Made by a program: the position numbers and the translations under genes
The notes under the pieces: generated by a model
Seen by the model: the letters and a program-made list of their open reading frames with translations, nothing else
What the model was told of the DNA's origin: nothing
Databases searched by the model: none
Origin: Spirochaetia bacterium
GTDB taxonomy: Bacteria; Spirochaetota; Spirochaetia; Treponematales; Treponemataceae
Assembly: GCA_900769985.1 (NCBI GenBank)
Contig: CAAGIS010000092.1
Coordinates: 1-33,778 of the forward strand
Direction: 5' to 3'
Length of the DNA: 33,778 bases
Part shown: piece by piece, positions 23,507 through 31,082 of the stretch
Position numbering within the stretch: the first letter of the stretch is position 1
Layout of the letters: each line of letters begins with the position of its first letter

Positions 23507-23541
23507 AAAAGCATTATAACCTAAAATATAATATCACTCAA
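23507..23541 (-). promoter_or_regulatory. Leaderless-type promoter of the MinD-like gene
   Basis: On the minus strand TTGAGT (23536-23541), 17 bp, TATAAT (23513-23518), then 6 nt to ATG 23506. No Shine-Dalgarno sequence fits in that space. Confidence 0.7.
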
Positions 23542-23594
23542 CACATAACGCTCGTGAATTTCTTTTCCTCACCAGCACGAAAGTATCTCGCGTT

Positions 23595-23621
23595 TGTAGA
23601 ATTGCAAAGAGCAATTCTACA
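23595..23621. repeat. 11-bp perfect hairpin downstream of recQ
   Basis: TGTAGAATTGC (23595-23605) and GCAATTCTACA (23611-23621) form a perfect stem around AAAGA. No T-run follows on the minus strand, so it is not a canonical terminator, but it may protect the 3' end of the recQ transcript. Confidence 0.7.
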
Positions 23622-23646
23622 TTTCCGTTGTAAGGGCGGTACCAAT

Positions 23647-25524
23647 CTACATTTCGATAATTTTTAAGATTTCTTTTCCGAAGGTTTTTGCTTTGGTTTC
23701 GCCGATGCCATGAACGCTCAGGAGTTCCTGTAAAGTTTTTGGTTTTTTAATTGCAATGTCATACATAGTTTTATCACCAAAAATTATATACGGCGGAACA
23801 GAAAATTCCTGCGCTTTTTTCTTGCGCCATTCACGGAGATTTTCAACAATAAGAATCCCTGCATCATCGTCAATTTTTGAAAGAAGATCTTTTTTGTGAA
23901 GAACAGTTTTATTTGCGGTTTTTACATTTTCAAAATGACTTATGTAATCGCTTGTTTGATTTTCTTCAGTAACACAAACCGGAAGAAAAATTTTTTCTCT
24001 TGAAGCCAGTAATGCCTTTCCAAGATTTGAAATTTTTAAAACATTGTATTCACCGGATTGATAAATAATGTTTTTTTCTACAAGTGCCTGAACTATATCT
24101 AACCACAAATCTTTTGAAAAATCCTTGCCGATTCCCCATGTAGAAAGCAAATTATGCCTATTTTCTATAATCCTTTTATGAGTTGAACCCATTAAAACAT
24201 CAATTACGTAATTAGCACCGTAGCGTTCACCAGTGCGTATAATGCAGGATAAAAATTTCTGAACTGGAACCGTTAAATCTGAAACAGAAAGTTCTCCTCT
24301 TTTGCAGACATCGCAGCAGCATTCAGTTTCATCTGTTTCAGAAGGAATATATTTTTCTCCAAAATAGTCCAGTAAAAAAGCGCGGCGGCAAGTCCTGCTT
24401 TGTGCATACGAAATCATGCTTTGAAGTAATTTTTCTGCGTTTTTATCATCACTTGAATTTTCAAAAAAGTATCTTACTTTATAAATATCACCGGCAGAAA
24501 AAAGCAATAATGCCGTCGCCGGAAGTCCGTCCCTGCCTGCACGTCCGATTTCCTGGTAATATTCTTCAAGCGATTTCGGCAAGTCATAATTAATTACAAA
24601 ACGGACATCAGGTTTATCGATTCCCATTCCAAAAGCAATAGTCGCAACCATTATCTGTACCTGCGACTTTATAAATTTTTCCTGATTTTTAAACCGCACT
24701 TCATCAGACAATCCGGCGTGATAATTCAAAACAGAATATCCATCGTTATCAAGAATATCAGTCAATTCATCAACCTGTTTTCTTGAATTGCAGTAAATAA
24801 TTCCGCTTTCGCCTGAATACTTTTTTATGCACTTTTTTACCTGTTCAACTGCATTTTTTTTAGGTTGAACTTCAAGAAAAATATTGCTCCTGTTAAAACT
24901 CGAAATAAAAACAGCAGGATTTCTTAACTGCAGATTCTTTATAATGTCATAACGGACATTTTCAGTTGCAGTCGCAGTCAGTGCAATCATCACAGCATCA
25001 GGGAACAAATTTCTGATTGAAGCAATTTCAAGATAATCTGGTCGAAAATCATGTCCCCACTGACTTACACAATGAGCTTCATCAACGGCAATGCAGCTCA
25101 AACTCAAGCGCGAATTTAGAAGAACATCCCTGACCCTTGAAGTTGCAAGTCCTTCAGGACTTACATAAACGATTTTAACATTTCCTTTTTCAATTTCATC
25201 AATCGAATTTTTATATGAATTCCAGTCAAGCGAGCTATTTAAAAATATGCAGTGAACACCAGATGCCTCCAGAGACTCAACCTGATTCTGCATCAGAGAA
25301 ATCAAAGGAGAAACTACAAGTGTCAGCCCTTCCATAATTAACGCAGGAATCTGATAGCAAAAAGATTTTCCGCCGCCTGTAGGCATAATTACAAGAGTAT
25401 CTTTTTTATCAAGCAGGCTATAAATTATTTCTTTCTGGTCACCTCGAAAACTGTCATAACCAAAAACTTTTTTTAACACTTGCTCAGGGCTGCACTTTAT
25501 AAAAGCTGAACTTAAATTTTCCAC
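23647..25524 (-). CDS. recQ: ATP-dependent DNA helicase RecQ
   Basis: 3'-5' superfamily 2 helicase in recombination and replication repair. The 625-residue protein from GTG 25524 has Walker A TGGGKS (49-54), the DEAH box (148-151) with the RecQ aromatic loop HCVSQWGHDFRPDY, motif VI QEIGRAGRDG, a four-cysteine zinc site ending CCCDVC, a winged-helix region, and a C-terminal HRDC domain (LLSVHGIGETKAKTFG). The frame stays open to 25719, but that part would cover tRNA-Leu. GTG 25524 instead lies 6 nt after a TATAAT on the minus strand. E. coli RecQ is 609 residues, so the size fits. Confidence 0.94.
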   Translation of the reverse strand: MENLSSAFIKCSPEQVLKKVFGYDSFRGDQKEIIYSLLDKKDTLVIMPTGGGKSFCYQIPALIMEGLTLVVSPLISLMQNQVESLEASGVHCIFLNSSLDWNSYKNSIDEIEKGNVKIVYVSPEGLATSRVRDVLLNSRLSLSCIAVDEAHCVSQWGHDFRPDYLEIASIRNLFPDAVMIALTATATENVRYDIIKNLQLRNPAVFISSFNRSNIFLEVQPKKNAVEQVKKCIKKYSGESGIIYCNSRKQVDELTDILDNDGYSVLNYHAGLSDEVRFKNQEKFIKSQVQIMVATIAFGMGIDKPDVRFVINYDLPKSLEEYYQEIGRAGRDGLPATALLLFSAGDIYKVRYFFENSSDDKNAEKLLQSMISYAQSRTCRRAFLLDYFGEKYIPSETDETECCCDVCKRGELSVSDLTVPVQKFLSCIIRTGERYGANYVIDVLMGSTHKRIIENRHNLLSTWGIGKDFSKDLWLDIVQALVEKNIIYQSGEYNVLKISNLGKALLASREKIFLPVCVTEENQTSDYISHFENVKTANKTVLHKKDLLSKIDDDAGILIVENLREWRKKKAQEFSVPPYIIFGDKTMYDIAIKKPKTLQELLSVHGIGETKAKTFGKEILKIIEM

Positions 25525-25558
25525 ATATCCATTATAACATTCATTACCCACTTGCAAA
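25525..25558 (-). promoter_or_regulatory. Leaderless-type promoter of recQ
   Basis: On the minus strand TATAAT (25531-25536) lies 6 nt before the GTG at 25524. Upstream, TTTGCA (25553-25558) is spaced 16 bp and the palindromic TTGCAA (25552-25557) 15 bp. The same TTGCAA also serves the divergent tRNA-Leu promoter. Confidence 0.55.
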
Positions 25559-25580
25559 ACCCCATAAAATATTATATAGT
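25552..25580 (+). promoter_or_regulatory. tRNA-Leu promoter
   Basis: TTGCAA (25552-25557), 17 bp, TATAGT (25575-25580), placing the start about 4 nt before the tRNA 5' end. Confidence 0.65.
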
Positions 25581-25590
25581 ATTGATATAT

Positions 25591-25673
25591 GCCGGAATGG
25601 TGGAATGGTAGACACGACAGACTCAAAATCTGTTGCGGGCAACCGTGTGAGAGTTCAAGTCTCTCTTCCGGTA
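25591..25673 (+). tRNA. tRNA-Leu (anticodon CAA)
   Basis: 83-nt class II tRNA. Acceptor GCCGGAA pairs with TTCCGGT, with a G-U at the end. The anticodon stem is ACAGA/TCTGT around loop CTCAAAA, giving anticodon CAA for codon UUG. A long variable arm contains GCGG/CCGT, the T stem is GAGAG/CTCTC, and the discriminator is A as expected for leucine. The CCA end is not encoded. Confidence 0.95.
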
Positions 25674-25708
25674 AAAGGTCTAAAAGTTTTTTTAGACCTT
25701 TTTTTTTG
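25674..25708 (+). terminator. Terminator of tRNA-Leu, shared with comM
   Basis: AAAGGTCTAAAA (25674-25685) pairs with TTTTAGACCTTT (25690-25701), followed by a T-run. The stem begins immediately after the tRNA. A-runs on the other side let it also serve comM on the minus strand. Confidence 0.9.
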
Positions 25709-25747
25709 CAAAAAATCACAATCGCTTTTACAAACTGTATTCAGCCC

Positions 25748-27316
25748 TTACAGACAAAACCCTCCGTCTGTCTTTCTTAAGTCCACAGCTTCTTTTATAT
25801 GCTCATATTCAATTATGTGACACTGCACCATATCAGCTATAGTCCTTGCAACTTTCAGACAGCTCGAAACAGCCCTTGGCGAAAAATCATTTTTTTCAGT
25901 TTCGTGTTTTAAAAATTCAGAGGCTTCTTCTGTTGTCCTACAATATTTTAAAATACCGTCAGGTGTAAGACTGTCATTTTTTATTCCCTGCCTTTTACGC
26001 TGAACTGCAACACCGCGCGCAACAGGAATCCTAAGTTCCTCTGTAGACAAATTGAGGCTGCCGTCAGAATTTTCTGACTCCTTTCTTTCAACCTTTATGC
26101 GAATATCAATCCTGTCAAGCAAAGGACCTGAAAATTTTTTCCAATACATCTCGATAGCCCTAGAACTGCAAAGACATATTTTCGACTCAGAGCCATAATT
26201 GCCGCAAGGACACGGATTCGTCGCCATCAACAATTGGAAACCTGCAGGATAGCAAGTACTCCGGCCTGCACGTGTCAATATGACAGACCTACTTTCCAGC
26301 GGAACCCGCAGCATTTGCAAAACAGAAGTTCTGAATTCACTAGCTTCATCCAAAAACAAAACTCCGTTATGTGCCAGAGAAATTTCCCCCGGCCTGCAAT
26401 TCGGACCACCACCGCAGATTCCCTCTATAGAGGCAGTCTGATGCGGAATTCGAAAAGGAGGTTTTCTAATCAGCGGATTATTTGAACTCAAATTCCCTGC
26501 AAGAGAATAAATCCTTGTAACAGAATAAGATTCTTCCATCGTCAATGCCGGCAACAATTCACCAAATTTCTGAAGGCACATTGTCTTTCCGCAGCCAGGA
26601 GGCCCAAAAGCAAGAAGATTATGACCGCCACAAGCTGCAATCTGTAATGCCCGTACTAGTTTTTTCTGATTTCCCGCAATTGAAAAATCAAACTGCCCGT
26701 CAGGCTTAGCAAACAAAACGCCTTCCACCAGTTCAAAACCGTCAGGAACAGAATTCTGCTCTTTTGCCAAACTTTGCGCAGTAAACAATTCAATATTGTG
26801 AATCGCATTAAAAGCCTCTTCCAGATTTCCAGCAGCAAAAACTTTCATACCAAAAACTTCCCTGGCTTCATCTGCATTTTCTTTCGGAACGATACAATAC
26901 ATAATGCCACTTGCAAAAGCCGTACTCGCCGCTGCATTTACTCCACGTACACCGCGAAGTTTTCCAGACAGCTCAAGTTCTCCCATTACAAGTATGTTTT
27001 CTTCAATAAGGGAACTGCAATTTCCGTTTTCTGCTTTTAAACACTCAGACTCACTCAAAACAGCCAGAGCAATAGCCAAGTCAAAACCTGCACCCTCTTT
27101 CTTTAAATCAGCCGGGGACAGACTGATTAAAACTCGTTCCATTGGAAATTCAAAATTCGAATTCCTTATGGCAGAGCGCATTCTTTCTCGACTTTCCTTT
27201 ACGGCTCCATCGGCAAGTCCCACTATGTCAACAGCAGGAATCCCGCGCCGCAAATCTACTTCGACAGTAACAATCGAGCCTTCATACCCAAACGGAGAAA
27301 AAGAAAATATCTGCAT
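25748..27316 (-). CDS. comM: ComM/YifB-family AAA+ ATPase (Mg-chelatase-like)
   Basis: AAA+ protein of 522 residues. In naturally competent bacteria ComM is a branch-migration helicase that helps integrate incoming DNA. The N-terminal domain resembles the Lon protease fold (VDIVGLADGAVKESRERMRSAI). Walker A is GPPGCGKT (238-245), Walker B is VLFLDEASEF, and the C-terminal Mg-chelatase region contains CPCGNYG and LLDRIDIRI. The gene is common also in bacteria not known to be competent, so it is not proof of competence. GAGG precedes ATG 27316. Confidence 0.94.
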   Translation of the reverse strand: MQIFSFSPFGYEGSIVTVEVDLRRGIPAVDIVGLADGAVKESRERMRSAIRNSNFEFPMERVLISLSPADLKKEGAGFDLAIALAVLSESECLKAENGNCSSLIEENILVMGELELSGKLRGVRGVNAAASTAFASGIMYCIVPKENADEAREVFGMKVFAAGNLEEAFNAIHNIELFTAQSLAKEQNSVPDGFELVEGVLFAKPDGQFDFSIAGNQKKLVRALQIAACGGHNLLAFGPPGCGKTMCLQKFGELLPALTMEESYSVTRIYSLAGNLSSNNPLIRKPPFRIPHQTASIEGICGGGPNCRPGEISLAHNGVLFLDEASEFRTSVLQMLRVPLESRSVILTRAGRSTCYPAGFQLLMATNPCPCGNYGSESKICLCSSRAIEMYWKKFSGPLLDRIDIRIKVERKESENSDGSLNLSTEELRIPVARGVAVQRKRQGIKNDSLTPDGILKYCRTTEEASEFLKHETEKNDFSPRAVSSCLKVARTIADMVQCHIIEYEHIKEAVDLRKTDGGFCL

Positions 27317-27391
27317 AGCAACCTCAAAATTTGTCTATACATATATCATCAATTTTTTTTGTTTTTTTTACATGCAAAAATAAAAAAAAAA

Positions 27392-28231
27392 TTAAAAAAT
27401 TTCTTTTTTTATTTCTTCCCAAAAACGATTGTCAATTTTTATGCCACCGCTTGTATGACCGATTTTCCTGTCAGCCCGAACAGCCTCTCCGTGATAGTCA
27501 CTTCCAGCAGAAACAATAAATCCCAAAGTACGTGCAAGTTCTTCAAGGCGCTTACATTCTCCAAGCCTTGCACCAGGATGATACGCTTCAAGCCCGACAA
27601 TCCCACGATTTTTTAAATCTTGCATTACAGGAAGAATTTTTCCCCAGCTCACATAAATCGACAGAGGATGCGCCATGACAGGAATTCCACCGGAAGCTTT
27701 AATTGCTTCAATTGACTCATCAAGGTCTGCCCCATTGCGTTCAACATACCAGGGACAATGTTTGCCAAGATATTTATCAAAAGCTTCCTGCCGTTTTTTT
27801 ACGATTTTTTTCTCGACCATATAGGCAGCAAAGTGAGGTCGCCCCAAACATTTTGTCTTGAACTCAGATTGAATTTCATCAAGCGAAACATCATACCCTG
27901 CATCTTTCATTTTCTGAATAATATGCCTGTTGCGCTCGTCACGACTTTCCTGTAGATTTTTCAGAATATCAAGCAAGCTTTTACTGACCTTTTTTAACCC
28001 AAGTCCCAGAAGATGAAATTCCCCTGTAGGCCATGCAATATTCAATTCAACTCCGGGAACAAAAGTAATGCCGAATTTTTCTGCAGCAGTTGCAGCCTCT
28101 TCAAGCCCGTCAATCGTATCGTGATCAGTTAATGCCAGAACTTCTACTTTATTGTTAAAAGCATGTTCTATAAGTTCAGAAGGCGTAAGAATTCCGTCAG
28201 ATGCAGTTGAATGTGTATGTAAATCAATCAT
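27392..28231 (-). CDS. PHP-domain phosphoesterase (YciV/RnaAM-like)
   Basis: Metal-dependent phosphoesterase of 279 residues. PHP metal ligands are present in order: His5 and His7 (DLHTHST), Asp12, the TDHDT motif, Glu in PGVELN, the histidine of RPHFA, MAHPL, and Asp-His in GSDYHG. The closest described relatives hydrolyse 3',5'-nucleotide bisphosphates or trim 5' ends of ribosomal RNA (RnaAM/YciV). A -10-like TATATT (28239-28244 on the minus strand) lies 7 nt before ATG 28231 and no Shine-Dalgarno sequence is seen, so it may be leaderless, but no good -35 is visible. Confidence 0.88.
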   Translation of the reverse strand: MIDLHTHSTASDGILTPSELIEHAFNNKVEVLALTDHDTIDGLEEAATAAEKFGITFVPGVELNIAWPTGEFHLLGLGLKKVSKSLLDILKNLQESRDERNRHIIQKMKDAGYDVSLDEIQSEFKTKCLGRPHFAAYMVEKKIVKKRQEAFDKYLGKHCPWYVERNGADLDESIEAIKASGGIPVMAHPLSIYVSWGKILPVMQDLKNRGIVGLEAYHPGARLGECKRLEELARTLGFIVSAGSDYHGEAVRADRKIGHTSGGIKIDNRFWEEIKKEIF

Positions 28232-28332
28232 AGAAAAAAATATAACATAAAATAGATTTTTTTTATATAATATGGTATTATATAAGGGATTATAATTTAA
28301 TTTTGAATATTATCAGGAAAGAGGAAACTTTT

Positions 28333-29568
28333 ATGCCAAAAGTAGTTCAATATACAAAAGGTTCCATAATTTATTTTGCCGGCGATATTGATGACAGAAT
28401 ATACATTTTGCAAAAAGGACTTGTAATTCTCACCAGTAATGATATTGAAACAGGTTCTCCTGTAACTGAACAAGTAAAAAATGGTGAATTTTTTGGCGTA
28501 AAATCATCTATGGGACATTTTCCCCGCGAAGAAACTGCAACTGCCTTGCAGGACTCAGTTGTAGTTACAATGACACTGCGCGAATTTGAAGTTATCTTTT
28601 CAAGCAACAAAGACGTTATCTTAAAAATGCTGCGAGTCTTTTCAGGACAATTGCGCCAGATTCATAAAAAGACAGAAAGCATGCTCAAAAACAAACTTGA
28701 AACAAATCAAGCTGACGGAATGTTTTCTGTTGCAAAAAGTTTTTACAAAGACGAACAATACAGAGCTTGTTGCGATGTCTGCATAAAATATCTTACAAAC
28801 TATCCGACGGCACCAGACAAAGAAGCAGTTGCAAAAATATATGCAGATGCAAAATTGAGGGCAGAAAAACTCAAGCAGCGCCGCGAAAAAATGGGCGCAA
28901 TACCTACAATTACAGAAGGCGCTCTCAAACAGTTCAGTCTGCCGGCATTTAACCGTTTTGCAAAAAAATATGAACCAGAAGAAGTTATCATCAGCGAATT
29001 TGAACCGGGCAACAGTTTTTATTTAATTCAGTCTGGCGAAGTTCAGCTTGTAAAATGCGTAAACGGAACTAAGAAAAACCTTGACATCTTAAAGCCCGGT
29101 GAATTTTTTGGCGAAATGGCAATTCTTGATAATTCACCGCGTTCTGCGACATGTATGGCAATCGGAAACGTAGAGTGCCTCGAATTTAACAAAGAAAATT
29201 TTTCGATTTTAATTACAGGAAATCCACAGCTTGCACTGATTCTTCTAAAACTTTTCTGCAAGCGAATTTACGATCAGAAACGGCGCCTCAGAATTCTTGC
29301 AATCAAAGACCTTGCATTAAAAGTTGCTGACGTTTTCCTTATGTATGACGAAATGGAGCCTGTACAGAATCCTGCAGAACATTCAAGAAAATTCAACATA
29401 ACAGTTTCTGATGTTTCTCATTGGGCAGGACTAAGTCCTGAAGTTACAAGAACAGAAATCAATAAATATGTCGAAAAACGAAAACTTGAAGTTTTTGATA
29501 CTTATATGATTGTTTCAAATATTGCAGAATTAAGACGTACTGTAGAATCACGAATTTCATTGAATTAA
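28333..29568 (+). CDS. Crp/Fnr-type regulator with two cyclic-nucleotide-binding domains
   Basis: Unusual 411-residue protein. A first cNMP-binding-like domain (about 1-115) is followed by a helical, TPR-like linker (about 125-190), a second cNMP-binding domain (about 205-320), and a Crp-type winged helix (about 345-400, with VSDVSHWAGLSPEVTRTEIN). The second domain has a canonical phosphate-binding cassette, GEFFGEMAILDNSPRSAT. The first, GEFFGVKSSMGHFPREETAT, lacks the key glutamate and probably binds no nucleotide, or a different ligand. Fused tandem domains with a DNA-binding end are uncommon. GAGG (28321-28324) supports ATG 28333 over the in-frame ORF opening at 28303. Target genes are unknown. 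Confidence 0.85.
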   Translation: MPKVVQYTKGSIIYFAGDIDDRIYILQKGLVILTSNDIETGSPVTEQVKNGEFFGVKSSMGHFPREETATALQDSVVVTMTLREFEVIFSSNKDVILKMLRVFSGQLRQIHKKTESMLKNKLETNQADGMFSVAKSFYKDEQYRACCDVCIKYLTNYPTAPDKEAVAKIYADAKLRAEKLKQRREKMGAIPTITEGALKQFSLPAFNRFAKKYEPEEVIISEFEPGNSFYLIQSGEVQLVKCVNGTKKNLDILKPGEFFGEMAILDNSPRSATCMAIGNVECLEFNKENFSILITGNPQLALILLKLFCKRIYDQKRRLRILAIKDLALKVADVFLMYDEMEPVQNPAEHSRKFNITVSDVSHWAGLSPEVTRTEINKYVEKRKLEVFDTYMIVSNIAELRRTVESRISLN

Positions 29569-29588
29569 TTTTTTAAATTTGCTATAAT
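29560..29588 (+). promoter_or_regulatory. tRNA-Thr promoter
   Basis: TTGAAT (29560-29565), 17 bp, TATAAT (29583-29588). The -35 box lies in the last codons of the upstream regulator gene. Confidence 0.7.
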
Positions 29589-29601
29589 ACAGACATGATT
29601 T

Positions 29602-29674
29602 GCCAACTTAGCTCATCCGGTAGAGCAGCTCCCTCGTAACGAGCAGGTGAACAGTTCGAGTCTGTTAGTTGGCT
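29602..29674 (+). tRNA. tRNA-Thr (anticodon CGT)
   Basis: 73-nt tRNA. Acceptor GCCAACT pairs with AGTTGGC, the D stem is GCTC/GAGC, the anticodon loop CTCGTAA gives anticodon CGT for codon ACG, the T stem is AACAG/CTGTT, and the discriminator is T. The anticodon stem GCTCC/CGAGC has a C-C mismatch next to the loop. CCA is not encoded. A run of T follows at once. Confidence 0.93.
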
Positions 29675-29683
29675 TTTTTTATT

Positions 29684-31075
29684 ATGAAGCGCATCTACTT
29701 TTTTACTCTTGCATTTATGCTTTCAATCCTTTCGTGCAGGACAACCGTTACGGAAAATCCTGTGCAGCATTCAGTTATAACTCAAAATCCTGACAGCGAT
29801 ATTGTTCAGCTTGTGCAGAAAATGACTTTAAGGCAGAAAATCGGACAAGTTATGCTTGTAAATTTCCGCTACTGCAGGCTTTCAGAGGCAGAGTCAAATT
29901 TTTCGCAGGCAACTGATTTTGAAAACTTTGATGGAAATATCGTAAAAGTTGTTCCACTTGACAAAGCAAATGAAACAGTCCGTACAGCAATAAGAAAGTA
30001 TCACATCGGCAATATAATTCTCTTTGCAGAAAATATGAAAGACACAGGGAACGCTTTAAAAATGATTTCTGAAATGCAGCTTCTCGCAAAAGAAAATAAT
30101 GACATTCCGCTCATAATCGGAATTGATCAGGAAGGTGGCCGCGTCAATAGAATTTTCCAGACTGAAATTTTTCCTGCAGCAAAGAAAATCGGTGATACAA
30201 AAAATCTTCAGTATGCTTTTCGCGAAGGTCAGTGCATTGCAGAACAACTTGATGCTTTCGGAATTAACTTAGATTTTGCACCTGTATGTGATGTTTTTTC
30301 AAATCCTCAAAATCCTGTAATCGGTGACAGGAGTTTTTCTTCAAATCCTGAAACAGCAGGACTTTTTGCATCTTCTTTTAAAGACGGCATAAAATCAAGA
30401 AACGTCATCGCCTGCGCAAAGCATTTTCCCGGACACGGCGATACAGACACAGACAGTCATATCGGACTTCCTCAGATAAAAAAGACAAAAGCGCAGTGGC
30501 TTTCATGCGAGGCAATTCCATTTAAAATAAATATCGAACAGAACATTCCGATGATAATGAGCGCGCATATTCAGTATCCGTTGCTTGACAGCTCAAAAAT
30601 AAAAGCAGACAAGACAGGACAGTTTATTACGCGTCCTGCAACGCTTTCTAAAAAAATACTGACAGACATTCTACGGAATGAATTAAATTTTAAAGGTGTA
30701 ATTATAACTGATGCCCTTGATATGAAAGCGATTACAAATAATTTTTCAGAAAGCCAGGCAGTAATTGAAGCGCTCAATGCAGGGGCAGATTTAGTCTGCA
30801 ATCCTATTTCAATAATCCAAAAATCAGACATTGCACGGCTTGAAGACCTTTATGTAAAAATCGAACAGGCAGTAAAATCAAATGTCCTTTCTGAAAACCG
30901 CCTTGACCATGCAGTTTTCAGAATATTAAAACTTAAAAAAGAATACGGAATTTTAGACAGGACATTTGAGCCCGTCACAAATCAGGACATAAAAAAAGCA
31001 GAAATCCGGCTTAAAAATCCTGAATACAAAAGACTTTCAGCCGAAATTACTGCTTCTTTGTCTAAAAACCGCTAA
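29684..31075 (+). CDS. GH3 beta-N-acetylhexosaminidase-like lipoprotein (NagZ-type)
   Basis: Predicted lipoprotein of 463 residues in glycoside hydrolase family 3. The signal peptide ends ILSC, with the lipidated cysteine at residue 18. The NagZ hallmark KHFPGHGDTDTDSH holds the histidine that acts as acid/base in this subgroup, and VIITDALDMKAI holds the nucleophile aspartate. NagZ enzymes release N-acetylglucosamine from muropeptides. Most are cytoplasmic, so a lipidated form would act at the membrane outside the cytoplasm, on wall fragments or external glycans. ATG 29684 lies 9 nt after tRNA-Thr and has no Shine-Dalgarno sequence or obvious own promoter. The single-domain form fits NagZ rather than multi-domain beta-glucosidases. 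Confidence 0.88.
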   Translation: MKRIYFFTLAFMLSILSCRTTVTENPVQHSVITQNPDSDIVQLVQKMTLRQKIGQVMLVNFRYCRLSEAESNFSQATDFENFDGNIVKVVPLDKANETVRTAIRKYHIGNIILFAENMKDTGNALKMISEMQLLAKENNDIPLIIGIDQEGGRVNRIFQTEIFPAAKKIGDTKNLQYAFREGQCIAEQLDAFGINLDFAPVCDVFSNPQNPVIGDRSFSSNPETAGLFASSFKDGIKSRNVIACAKHFPGHGDTDTDSHIGLPQIKKTKAQWLSCEAIPFKINIEQNIPMIMSAHIQYPLLDSSKIKADKTGQFITRPATLSKKILTDILRNELNFKGVIITDALDMKAITNNFSESQAVIEALNAGADLVCNPISIIQKSDIARLEDLYVKIEQAVKSNVLSENRLDHAVFRILKLKKEYGILDRTFEPVTNQDIKKAEIRLKNPEYKRLSAEITASLSKNR

Positions 31076-31082
31076 AATTATT

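Noticed and set aside
25525..25719. Longer RecQ start upstream of GTG 25524
   Set aside because: The extension would translate through tRNA-Leu and its promoter, and its sequence is unlike RecQ N-termini.
26904..27383. 159-residue plus-strand frame opposite comM
   Set aside because: It is the antisense shadow of the conserved ComM N-terminal region and has no ribosome binding site.
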